Assembly (NCBI RefSeq): GCF_002925845.1
Contig: NZ_PDNI01000058.1
Coordinates: 1-64,000, forward strand
Direction of reading: 5' to 3'
Length of the DNA: 64,000 bases
DNA from: Roseovarius nitratireducens
Lineage (GTDB): Bacteria; Pseudomonadota; Alphaproteobacteria; Rhodobacterales; Rhodobacteraceae
Part shown: one piece after another, positions 19,862 through 27,128 of the stretch
Position numbering within the stretch: position 1 is the first letter of the stretch
How the letters are laid out: every line of letters starts with the position of its first letter
Notes under the pieces: model-generated
The model's database searches: none
What the model was told of the DNA's origin: nothing
The model's input: the letters and a program-made list of their open reading frames with translations, nothing else
Position numbers and translations under genes: made by a program

Positions 19862-21061
19862 ATGACCGAGGTATTCAAAGGCAGCTTCACCCAGCAGGAG
19901 CCGATTCCCGACGAGGGAATCGCGGCGGCGCTCGAGGTGATGCGGTCGGGGCGGCTGCACCGCTACAACCTCGCCCCCGGCGAGCCGGGCGAGGCCGCGA
20001 TGCTGGAACGAGAGTTCGCCAATCATGTCGGCGCGCGCCACGCGCTTGCCGTCACCTCGGGGGGCTACGCGATGGCCACCGCGCTGCGGGCGCTGGGGGT
20101 GGGGTCCGGCGACCGGGTGCTCACCAATGCCTTTACCCTTGCGCCGGTGCCCGGTGCCATCGCGAGCGTCGGCGCGCAGCCGGTTTTCGTGGGCGTGACC
20201 GAGGGGCTGACCATCGATCTTGACGATCTCGCCGCCAAGGCGGGGCAGGCACGGGTGCTGATGCTCAGCCACATGCGCGGGCACCTGGCGGACATGGACC
20301 GGCTGATGGAGGTCTGCGATGCGCACGGCATCGCCCTGATAGAGGATTGCGCGCACACGATGGGGGCGGCGTGGCGCGGCATTCCCTCCGGGCGCTGGGG
20401 CAAGGTGGGCTGTTTCTCGACCCAGACCTACAAGCACATGAATTCCGGCGAGGGCGGATTTCTGGTTACCGATGACGACGAGGTGATGGCGCGCGCGGTG
20501 ATCCTGTCGGGATCCTACATGCTCTACGAGCGCCACGGCACGGTGCCGCCCGAGGAGGTGTTCGCGCGGGTGAAGTACGACACGCCCAACGTCTCGGGGC
20601 GGATGGACCACCTGCGCGCGGCGATCCTGCGCCCGCAACTGCGCATGCTGGAGGATCAGTGCGACCGCTGGAACGCGCGCTATCGCGTTGTTGAGGAAGG
20701 ACTGCGCGGCACGCCGGGCCTCACGCTGGTCGAGCGGCCCGAGGCCGAGCGCTATGTCGGTTCGTCGATCCAGTTCCTGCTGCTCGACTGGGAGGGTGGC
20801 GCCGTGGCGGAGGTGATCCGCCGTTGCGCCGCGCGCGGGGTCGAGCTCAAGTGGTTCGGGGGCGCGGAGCCGGCGGGCTTTACCAGTCGCTATGACAGCT
20901 GGCGTTATGCGCCGTCGGCGCCCATGCCCGCCACCGACCGCATCCTGCGCGGCATCCTCGACATGCGCCTGCCGCTGACCTTCAGCCTCGACGACTGCGC
21001 GCAGATCGCCCGCATCATCCGCGCCGAGGTGGGCGCGGTCTGGCAGAGCCGCGCGGCCTGA
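19862..21061 (+). CDS. DegT/DnrJ/EryC1/StrS-family PLP aminotransferase
   Basis: A 399-residue type I fold PLP enzyme. The family motifs are TSGGYAMATAL near residue 63, IEDCAHTMGAAW near 161 (the Asp contacts the PLP pyridine), and the Schiff-base Lys in TYKHMNSGEGG near 190. Members transfer amino groups to keto sugars or related substrates. The ATG at 19862 is chosen because the preceding codons look noncoding and the following sequence aligns with the family's N terminus. It is unlinked to other sugar-modifying genes, so the substrate is unknown. Gene spacing (81 bases after gph) allows cotranscription. Confidence 0.85.
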   Translation: MTEVFKGSFTQQEPIPDEGIAAALEVMRSGRLHRYNLAPGEPGEAAMLEREFANHVGARHALAVTSGGYAMATALRALGVGSGDRVLTNAFTLAPVPGAIASVGAQPVFVGVTEGLTIDLDDLAAKAGQARVLMLSHMRGHLADMDRLMEVCDAHGIALIEDCAHTMGAAWRGIPSGRWGKVGCFSTQTYKHMNSGEGGFLVTDDDEVMARAVILSGSYMLYERHGTVPPEEVFARVKYDTPNVSGRMDHLRAAILRPQLRMLEDQCDRWNARYRVVEEGLRGTPGLTLVERPEAERYVGSSIQFLLLDWEGGAVAEVIRRCAARGVELKWFGGAEPAGFTSRYDSWRYAPSAPMPATDRILRGILDMRLPLTFSLDDCAQIARIIRAEVGAVWQSRAA

Positions 21062-21090
21062 CCTGACCGGCCCGATGGCACCGGCCGGAC

Positions 21091-21150
21091 GGGGGCGCTG
21101 CCGCCACTGCCGCGGCGACTCTCCCGGAGTATTTGCCAAGAAGAAGCCCC
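21091..21150 (+). repeat. Dispersed short repeat, copy 2
   Basis: Contains GGGGGCGCTGCCGCC, then CTCCCGGAGTATTTGCCAAGAAGAAG. This is a variant of the element seen at 12941 and 49866, here with AGTATTT and AAGAAGAAG in place of ATATTT and AAGATGAAG. It lies just upstream of the isovaleryl-CoA dehydrogenase promoter. Confidence 0.5.
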
Positions 21151-21161
21151 TGCGCGCGGGA

Positions 21162-21205
21162 TTGACGGGGTGTGCGGTTTGCGGCTATAAATGAACAAGT
21201 GTTCA
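21162..21205 (+). promoter_or_regulatory. Strong promoter with overlapping palindromic operator for the leucine-catabolic genes
   Basis: TTGACG (21162-21167) and TATAAA (21186-21191) are separated by 18 bases, a near-consensus sigma-70 promoter. Immediately after the -10 lies the perfect palindrome TGAACA-AG-TGTTCA (21192-21205), which would cover the transcription start. This geometry suggests repression, plausibly by a TetR-family regulator of acyl-CoA metabolism. No regulator gene is present nearby. Confidence 0.6.
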
Positions 21206-21225
21206 ATAAATGCCGGAGACCGGGG

Positions 21226-22389
21226 ATGTTCAACGCGGTAATGAGCTTTGATCTGGGCGAGGATGTGAACGCCCTGCGCGAGATGGTGCATCGCTGGGCG
21301 CAGGAGCGCATCAAGCCGATGGCGGCGGAGGTGGACCGCGAAAACACCTTTCCGGGCGCGCTCTGGCGCGAGATGGGCGATCTGGGCCTGCTGGGCATCA
21401 CCGTGCCGGAGGAATATGGCGGCGCGGGGATGGGCTATCTCGCCCATGTCGTCGCCGTGGAGGAGATCGCCCGCGCCTCGGCCTCGGTGTCGCTCAGCTA
21501 TGGCGCGCACTCCAACCTCTGCGTCAACCAGATCAAGCTCAACGGCAGCGAGGAGCAGAAGGCAAAATATCTGCCCGGCCTCATCAGTGGCGAGCATGTC
21601 GGCGCGCTCGCCATGTCCGAGGCGGGGGCGGGCAGCGACGTGGTGTCGATGAAGCTGCGCGCCGAGCGGCGCAACGATCACTACCGGCTGAATGGCAACA
21701 AGTACTGGATCACCAACGGCCCCGATGCCGATACGCTGGTGGTCTATGCCAAGACCGATCCCGATGCCGGATCGAAGGGCATCACCGCCTTCCTGATCGA
21801 GAAGACGATGACAGGCTTCAGCACCTCCCCGCATTTCGACAAGCTGGGGATGCGCGGGTCGAACACCGCCGAACTCATTTTCGAGAATGTCGAGGTGCCG
21901 TTCGAGAACGTGCTGGGCGAGGAGGGGCGCGGCGTGCGTGTGCTCATGTCCGGCCTCGACTACGAGCGCGTGGTGCTGGCGGGGATCGGCACGGGGATCA
22001 TGGCGGCGTGCCTCGACGAGATCATGCCCTACATGGCCGAGCGCCGCCAGTTTGGTCAGCCGATCGGCTCGTTCCAGCTCATGCAGGGCAAGATGGCGGA
22101 CATGTACACCGCGATGAACTCGGCGCGCGCCTATGTCTACGAGGTGGCCAAGGCCTGCGACCGGGGCGACGTGACCCGCCAGGACGCCGCGGCCTGCTGT
22201 CTCTATGCCTCCGAGCAGGCGATGGTGCAGGCGCACCAGGCGGTGCAGGCCATGGGCGGGGCGGGCTTTCTCAACGACTCTCCGGTGGCACGCATCTTCC
22301 GCGACGCCAAGCTCATGGAGATCGGCGCGGGAACCAGCGAGATCCGCCGAATGCTGGTAGGCCGCGAGATGATGGGGGCGATGGGGTGA
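21226..22389 (+). CDS. ivd: Isovaleryl-CoA dehydrogenase
   Basis: A 387-residue FAD-dependent acyl-CoA dehydrogenase oxidising isovaleryl-CoA to 3-methylcrotonyl-CoA in leucine breakdown. FAD and substrate loops include [13 protein letters not shown] near 128 and [13 protein letters not shown] near 160. The catalytic Glu sits at the isovaleryl-CoA dehydrogenase position in [14 protein letters not shown] near 246, a position that separates IVD from medium-chain enzymes. The C-terminal [15 protein letters not shown] is typical. The ATG at 21226 follows GGAGACCGGGG; an earlier ATG at 21172 lies over the promoter and was rejected. It is the first gene of the leucine cluster. Confidence 0.95.
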   Translation: MFNAVMSFDLGEDVNALREMVHRWAQERIKPMAAEVDRENTFPGALWREMGDLGLLGITVPEEYGGAGMGYLAHVVAVEEIARASASVSLSYGAHSNLCVNQIKLNGSEEQKAKYLPGLISGEHVGALAMSEAGAGSDVVSMKLRAERRNDHYRLNGNKYWITNGPDADTLVVYAKTDPDAGSKGITAFLIEKTMTGFSTSPHFDKLGMRGSNTAELIFENVEVPFENVLGEEGRGVRVLMSGLDYERVVLAGIGTGIMAACLDEIMPYMAERRQFGQPIGSFQLMQGKMADMYTAMNSARAYVYEVAKACDRGDVTRQDAAACCLYASEQAMVQAHQAVQAMGGAGFLNDSPVARIFRDAKLMEIGAGTSEIRRMLVGREMMGAMG

Positions 22390-22393
22390 GCCG

Positions 22394-22504
22394 ATGCCGT
22401 GTCGTCTGATCCATCTGCTGGTGGTGGCCCGTGCGGGACACGAATATTTCGTCGATAGCCTTGGCCGGGTGGTGGACGTGGCGCGTCCGGGGGTGGCGTC
22501 ATGA
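22394..22504 (+). CDS. Possible 36-residue leader or small protein between ivd and the acyl-CoA synthetase
   Basis: An ATG four bases after the ivd stop opens 36 codons (starting MPCRLIHLL, ending ARPGVAS). Its TGA overlaps the ATG of the synthetase gene (ATGA). The spacing is exactly that of a coupled operon gene, and codon use is GC-rich like the neighbours. There is no recognisable domain. It may be a genuine small protein, a translational-coupling leader, or chance. It is too short for confident calling. Confidence 0.4.
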   Translation: MPCRLIHLLVVARAGHEYFVDSLGRVVDVARPGVAS

Positions 22505-24069
22505 GCACGATGCGGCCCCTCCTGCGCCGCGCGCCTTACGAGGCGCTCTGTGACGGGTTTCGCTGGGACATCCCGGCGCGGCTCAACATGGCGGCGCAGG
22601 TTTGCGACGACTGGGCAGCGCGGGAGCCGGACCGGCTGGCGATCCGCGATCTGTCGGGCGAGGGCCCGCACGAGGTGAGCTATGGCGCGCTGCGGCGTAT
22701 GGCCGACGGGCTGGCGCAGGCGCTGGTGGCGCGGGGCGTGGCGCGCGGCGACCGGGTGGGCGTATTGCGCAGCCAGGGCGCGTGGTGCGCGGCGGCGCAT
22801 ATCGCAATCTGGAAAATCGGCGCGATTTCAATCCCCTTGTTCAAACTCTTCAGGCAGGATGCGCTGACGAGCCGGGTGGGGGACGCGGGCGCGCAGGTGG
22901 TGGTCACCGACGCCGAGGGCGTGGACATGTTGGCCGCTCTGGATGGCGTGACTGCCCTCGTGCCGGAAAAGACCACACTGCCGGAAGGCCGGTTCGACAC
23001 GGCAGAGACCGGGCCCGAAGAGCCTGCAGTGCTGATCTACACGAGCGGCACAACGGGCAGCCCCAAGGGCGCACTGCACGGCCACAGGGTGCTGACCGGC
23101 CACCTGCCGGGGGTCGAGATGAGCCATGATTTTCTGGGTCAGGAGGGCGATAGCCTGTGGACGCCTGCGGATTGGGCCTGGATCGGCGGGCTGTTTGACG
23201 TGCTGATGCCGGGGCTGGCTATCGGCGTGCCGGTGGTGGCCGCGCGGATGGCGCGCTTCGATGTTGATCAGTGCTTGAGGATCATCCGCGAAGGCGCTGT
23301 CAAAAATGTCTTTTTCCCGCCAACCGCGCTTCGGATGTTGCGCGCGGAGGAGGCCCGACTCGCCGGGTTGCGCAGCGTCGCGAGCGGTGGCGAGCCGCTG
23401 GGGCCGGAGATGCTCGACTGGGGGCGGCAGGCCTTTGGCCTGACGATCAACGAGTTCTACGGGCAGACCGAGTGCAACATGGTGGCAAGCTCCTGCGCCG
23501 CGCTGTTTCCACCGCGCCCCGGCGCGCTGGGCCGGGCGGTGCCCGGGCATGCGGTGGCCGTGATCGACGCCGAGGGGCGCGAGACGGCGGGCGAGGGCGA
23601 TATCGCGATCGCGCGAGGATCCGCCTCCATGATGCTGGAATATTTCAACAAACCGAGTGAGACGGCAGAAAAGTTCCGGGGCGACTGGATGCTGACCGGG
23701 GATCGGGGCGTGATTGTCGACGGGTATATCCGGTTCGTTGGCCGCGAGGATGACGTCATCACCTCGGCGGGCTACCGGATCGGGCCTGCGGAGATCGAGG
23801 ATTGTCTGCTCACGCATCCGGCGGTGGCAACCGCCGGCGTGGTGGGCAAGCCCGACCCGCTTCGCACCGAGATCGTCAAGGCCTATGTGGTGTTGCGCCC
23901 TGCCGTCGAGGTTGGCGCCGAGGAACTTCAGGCATGGGTTAAGAAGCGGCTTTCAAGACATTCTTATCCAAGGGAAATATCTTTTGTTGATGCGCTGCCG
24001 ATGACCGTCACGGGCAAGGTGATTCGCAAGGAGCTGAAGGCGCGCGCGGCGCGGGAGGCCGGGCAATGA
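22501..24069 (+). CDS. AMP-forming acyl-CoA synthetase
   Basis: A 522-residue adenylate-forming ligase that activates a carboxylic acid to its CoA thioester through an acyl-AMP. The P-loop-like A3 motif is IYTSGTTGSPKG near residue 180. A5 is NEFYGQTECN near 318, A7/A8 is LTGDRGVIVDGYIRFVGREDD near 400, and the catalytic Lys is in TGKVIRKELK near 509. Placement between ivd and the carboxylase genes suggests activation of a branched or medium-chain acid such as isovalerate, but specificity is not visible. The C-terminal segment encoded near 23935-23995 uses strikingly AT-rich codons. It is convergent with the ompW-like gene. Confidence 0.88.
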   Translation: MSTMRPLLRRAPYEALCDGFRWDIPARLNMAAQVCDDWAAREPDRLAIRDLSGEGPHEVSYGALRRMADGLAQALVARGVARGDRVGVLRSQGAWCAAAHIAIWKIGAISIPLFKLFRQDALTSRVGDAGAQVVVTDAEGVDMLAALDGVTALVPEKTTLPEGRFDTAETGPEEPAVLIYTSGTTGSPKGALHGHRVLTGHLPGVEMSHDFLGQEGDSLWTPADWAWIGGLFDVLMPGLAIGVPVVAARMARFDVDQCLRIIREGAVKNVFFPPTALRMLRAEEARLAGLRSVASGGEPLGPEMLDWGRQAFGLTINEFYGQTECNMVASSCAALFPPRPGALGRAVPGHAVAVIDAEGRETAGEGDIAIARGSASMMLEYFNKPSETAEKFRGDWMLTGDRGVIVDGYIRFVGREDDVITSAGYRIGPAEIEDCLLTHPAVATAGVVGKPDPLRTEIVKAYVVLRPAVEVGAEELQAWVKKRLSRHSYPREISFVDALPMTVTGKVIRKELKARAAREAGQ

Positions 24070-24076
24070 GGGTGCA

Positions 24077-24110
24077 CCACGAAAGAGGGGCCGGCGCTAT
24101 GGCCGACCCC
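24077..24110 (-). terminator. Probable intrinsic terminator of the ompW-like gene
   Basis: On the minus strand, GGGGTCGGC and GCCGGCCCC form a 9-base-pair stem with one G-U pair around a 6-base loop, followed by TCTTTCG. The short T-rich tail makes it a moderate terminator. It lies between the convergent acyl-CoA synthetase and ompW-like genes. Confidence 0.45.
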
Positions 24111-24137
24111 GTCATTCCGATCCTGTGCGGGAGGGGA

Positions 24138-24749
24138 TCAGAATTTCATCACATAGGCCGCGTTGATCACCCAAGGGTCGATCTTGACGGTGCCGATGGG
24201 CGCGCCGCCCACCTTCACGTCGGTCTCGATGTCGATGTAGCGCACGTCGAAGCGGAACGCCGATTTCTCGTTGATCGCCACGTCCACACCCGCGTGCAGC
24301 GCAAGGCCCCAGGAATCGTCGAGGCTGACCGGCACGCCCGCGAGCGCGCCCTTGCCCGTGTCGTCGAAGAAGTAGGTGTAGTTGATGCCCGCGCCGACAA
24401 AGGGAGTGACGCCGCTCTTGTTGGTGAAGTGGTATTGCAGCGACAGGGTGGGCGGCAGGTGCTTGGTCTCGGCCACCTTGCCGGCACCCGCGAGGTTGAT
24501 GTCGTGTTGGAACGGCCACGACGCGAGCAGTTCGACGCCGATATTGTCGGCGACGAAATATTCCACCGTGAGCGTCGGGCGCAGGTTGCCGTCGACATCA
24601 ATGCTACCAGCCGCGGTGGTGGAGCTGCGCGTGGGCTCGACCCAGCCGAGGCCGAGACCGAGGGTGAAATCGCCCTGCGATTGCGCGAGCGCCGGGGCGG
24701 CGGGCGCGCTCATGAGGGCGGCGAGGGTGAGGGCGGTGATCTTTTTCAT
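24138..24749 (-). CDS. ompW: OmpW-family outer membrane beta-barrel protein
   Basis: A 203-residue protein with a Sec signal peptide (about 1-22, ending ALAQ) and an eight-stranded OmpW-type barrel. The family motifs are NLRPTLTVEYF near residue 55, LPPTLSLQYHF near 100, VTPFVGAGINYTYFF near 115, and the C-terminal DPWVINAAYVMKF ending in Phe as outer-membrane proteins do. OmpW barrels are thought to pass small hydrophobic molecules. The start is the ATG just before the Lys-Lys of the signal peptide. An FNR-type box lies about 60 bases upstream, in line with oxygen control of ompW known in enterobacteria. The gene is antisense to and interrupts the leucine cluster. Confidence 0.88.
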   Translation of the reverse strand: MKKITALTLAALMSAPAAPALAQSQGDFTLGLGLGWVEPTRSSTTAAGSIDVDGNLRPTLTVEYFVADNIGVELLASWPFQHDINLAGAGKVAETKHLPPTLSLQYHFTNKSGVTPFVGAGINYTYFFDDTGKGALAGVPVSLDDSWGLALHAGVDVAINEKSAFRFDVRYIDIETDVKVGGAPIGTVKIDPWVINAAYVMKF

Positions 24750-24807
24750 GGTCTGTCCACTCTTGTTTTGACGCCGCTCGGTATGGAACAGCCGCGGCGC
24801 GATCACA

Positions 24808-24821
24808 TTGACGTGAATCAA
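24808..24821 (-). promoter_or_regulatory. FNR/FnrL-type binding site upstream of ompW
   Basis: Read on the minus strand, TTGAT-TCAC-GTCAA matches the FNR consensus TTGAT-N4-ATCAA with one mismatch. About 41 bases downstream of its centre would be a start site preceded by CATACC (24785-24780) as a -10, the class II activation geometry. The plus-strand mccB gene begins 66 bases away on the other side and could also be affected. Confidence 0.5.
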
Positions 24822-24886
24822 ATTCGCCCCGTCCTGCCGCACTGCGGCATAATTGCAACATGCGACCTGACACAGGAGGTGCAGCC

Positions 24887-26491
24887 ATGCGTCTGACATC
24901 ATCGGCGCTGCCGTCATCCGAGGCGTTCCGGGCCAACCGCGACGCCCATCTCGAGGCGCTGCGCGAGGTCGAAGAGGCCGCCGTGGCCGCGGCTGAGGGG
25001 GGCGGTGAAGCGGCGCGCGAGCGGCACAAGGCGCGCGGCAAGATGTCCCCCCGCGCGCGGGTGGCGGGCCTGCTCGATCCCGGTAGCCCGTTCCTGGAGG
25101 TTGGGGCCACTGCGGCGCACGGTCTTTATGACGGGGCCGCGCCCTGCGCGGGCGTGATTGCCGGGGTGGGGCGCGTGCAGGGGCGTGACTGCATGATCGT
25201 GTGCAACGACGCCACGGTGAAGGGCGGCACCTATTACCCGATGACGGTCAAGAAACACCTGCGCGCGCAGGAGATCGCCGAGGAATGTCACCTGCCATGC
25301 ATCTACCTCGTCGACTCGGGTGGCGCGAACCTGCCCAACCAGGACGAGGTATTCCCCGACCGCGACCATTTCGGGCGCATCTTCTACAACCAGGCGCAGA
25401 TGAGCGCCAAGGGGATCGCGCAGATCGCCGTGGTGATGGGAAGCTGCACGGCCGGGGGCGCCTATGTGCCCGCGATGTCCGATGTCACGATCATCGTGCG
25501 CGATCAGGGCACGATCTTTCTGGCCGGTCCGCCCCTGGTCAAGGCGGCGACAGGCGAGGTGGTGACAGCCGAGGACCTTGGCGGTGGCGACGTGCACACG
25601 CGCCTGTCGGGCGTCGCGGACTACCTCGCGGAGGACGACGCGCACGCGCTGGCGCTGGCGCGGCGCGCCGTGGGCAATCTGGGTGGTGGGCTGGCCCCCG
25701 TCCGGGGGTGGCAGACGCCCGAGGAGCCCGCCTACGATCCAGAGGAAATCCTCGGCGTGGTGCCGGCCGATCTGCGCACGCCCTACGATATCCGCGAGGT
25801 CATCGCGCGGCTGGTGGACGGCTCGTATTTCGACGAGTTCAAGGCCCGCTTTGGCGAGACGCTGGTTTGCGGCTTTGCCCATGTGAAGGGCTGTCCGGTG
25901 GGGATCGTCGCCAACAATGGCGTGCTGTTCTCCGAATCGGCCTCCAAGGGCGCGCATTTCGTCGAACTGTGCAGCCAGCGGCGCACGCCCCTGGTGTTCC
26001 TGCAGAACATCACCGGCTTCATGGTCGGGCGCAAATACGAGAACGAGGGCATCGCCCGGCACGGGGCCAAGATGGTGACGGCGGTGGCGACGACCTCTGT
26101 GCCGAAGATCACCATGCTGGTGGGCGGCTCTTTCGGCGCGGGCAATTACGGCATGGCGGGGCGGGCCTATCAGCCGCGCTTCCTGTGGACCTGGCCCAAT
26201 TCCCGCATCTCGGTAATGGGCGGCGCCCAGGCGGCGGGGGTGCTCGCCACGGTCAAGCGCGACGCGATGGAAAAGCGCGGCGAGCATTGGTCGGCGGAGG
26301 ACGAAGAGGCGTTCAAGCGCCCGACGGTGGAGATGTTCGAGCGGCAGGCGCACCCGCTCTATGCCTCGGCGCGGCTGTGGGATGACGGGATCATCGACCC
26401 GCGCAAGAGCCGGGATGTGCTCGGGCTATCCCTGCGCGCGGCGCTGAATGCCCCGGTGGAGGAGACGCGCTTCGGCGTGTTCCGGATGTGA
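24887..26491 (+). CDS. mccB: Methylcrotonyl-CoA carboxylase, carboxyltransferase (beta) subunit
   Basis: A 534-residue carboxyltransferase subunit that moves CO2 from biotin to 3-methylcrotonyl-CoA, the third step after leucine transamination. It has two crotonase-like halves with the oxyanion-forming segments [15 protein letters not shown] near 190 and [18 protein letters not shown] near 410. [14 protein letters not shown] near 370 also matches MccB, setting it apart from propionyl-CoA carboxylase. Start: ATG preceded by a near-perfect AGGAGGTG Shine-Dalgarno sequence. It is separated from the biotin subunit gene by an unrelated nuclease gene. Confidence 0.94.
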   Translation: MRLTSSALPSSEAFRANRDAHLEALREVEEAAVAAAEGGGEAARERHKARGKMSPRARVAGLLDPGSPFLEVGATAAHGLYDGAAPCAGVIAGVGRVQGRDCMIVCNDATVKGGTYYPMTVKKHLRAQEIAEECHLPCIYLVDSGGANLPNQDEVFPDRDHFGRIFYNQAQMSAKGIAQIAVVMGSCTAGGAYVPAMSDVTIIVRDQGTIFLAGPPLVKAATGEVVTAEDLGGGDVHTRLSGVADYLAEDDAHALALARRAVGNLGGGLAPVRGWQTPEEPAYDPEEILGVVPADLRTPYDIREVIARLVDGSYFDEFKARFGETLVCGFAHVKGCPVGIVANNGVLFSESASKGAHFVELCSQRRTPLVFLQNITGFMVGRKYENEGIARHGAKMVTAVATTSVPKITMLVGGSFGAGNYGMAGRAYQPRFLWTWPNSRISVMGGAQAAGVLATVKRDAMEKRGEHWSAEDEEAFKRPTVEMFERQAHPLYASARLWDDGIIDPRKSRDVLGLSLRAALNAPVEETRFGVFRM

Positions 26492-26504
26492 GGGGGCTGG
26501 TGCC

Positions 26505-27083
26505 GTGTCGAGGAGAAAGGTCACTCGATTTTACCGAGGTGCGCGTCGCCACCCGAAGTGGGATTTGGGAACGCCGCCAGATCAGCAGGGGCGTTCGTTA
26601 CGTGACAAGATTGCCGACCCCCGCTTTTATCTCAAAGCAGTCATCGTTGTTTGCGCTGTGGCATTGATCGCGCTCCCCTTAACGTCGGATGCGTTCGTTA
26701 CAACCAAGACGCAAGACGACGTCACTGGCTGCCGGATCGTTCATGTGACAGACGGTGACACGGTTCGGCTCTATTGTTCTGGCCGTGGATTTCTATCCGG
26801 ACGCTTGACGGGGTTTGATGCGCCCGAACTCTTCAGTCCAAAGTGCTTCTCCGAATTTGCTATGGCACTGCGGGCAAAGTGGGCCTTGCGATGGATCCTC
26901 CTTACAACCGAGGACATCACAGTCGTGCGGGAAGGGACTGACAGGTACGAGCGCGCTTTGATCTTTCTGGCATCCGACGGGGTGCCTGTGGCTCGCATGA
27001 TGATCGAACGCGGACATGCGCGCGCCTATGATGGTGGCCACCGAGAGGGCTGGTGTGAAGCGATGACGGGGAAAGCGGCGTGA
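26505..27083 (+). CDS. Membrane-anchored thermonuclease-family (SNase-like) protein
   Basis: A 192-residue protein with a basic N-terminal tail, one TM segment (about 43-62) and a staphylococcal-nuclease-like domain. The active-site residues are recognisable: the Asp pair in VTDGDTVRLY near 86, Arg, Asp and Glu in GRLTGFDAPELF near 102, and a second Arg in DRYERALIF near 147. It probably cuts nucleic acid outside the cytoplasm or at the membrane. I start at GTG 26505 after GAGGGGG; upstream in-frame codons overlap mccB. The DNA is clearly less GC-rich than its neighbours, with AT-ending codons. It sits between mccB and mccA, where it has no metabolic role, so recent insertion is likely. Confidence 0.78.
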   Translation: MSRRKVTRFYRGARRHPKWDLGTPPDQQGRSLRDKIADPRFYLKAVIVVCAVALIALPLTSDAFVTTKTQDDVTGCRIVHVTDGDTVRLYCSGRGFLSGRLTGFDAPELFSPKCFSEFAMALRAKWALRWILLTTEDITVVREGTDRYERALIFLASDGVPVARMMIERGHARAYDGGHREGWCEAMTGKAA

Positions 27084-27102
27084 GGAAGTTCGTAGAATTG
27101 AT

Positions 27103-27122
27103 GCAAGATGAAGCAGGGGGCG
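27103..27122 (+). repeat. Dispersed short repeat, 3' fragment
   Basis: GCAAGATGAAGC followed by AGGGGGCG matches the 3' part of the copy at 49890-49908. The 5' part (CCGG-ATATTT) is missing, and the fragment begins right after the atypical nuclease gene. Its ATG at 27108 is in frame with mccA, although the family start is at 27129. Confidence 0.4.
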
Positions 27123-27128
27123 CGGGCC

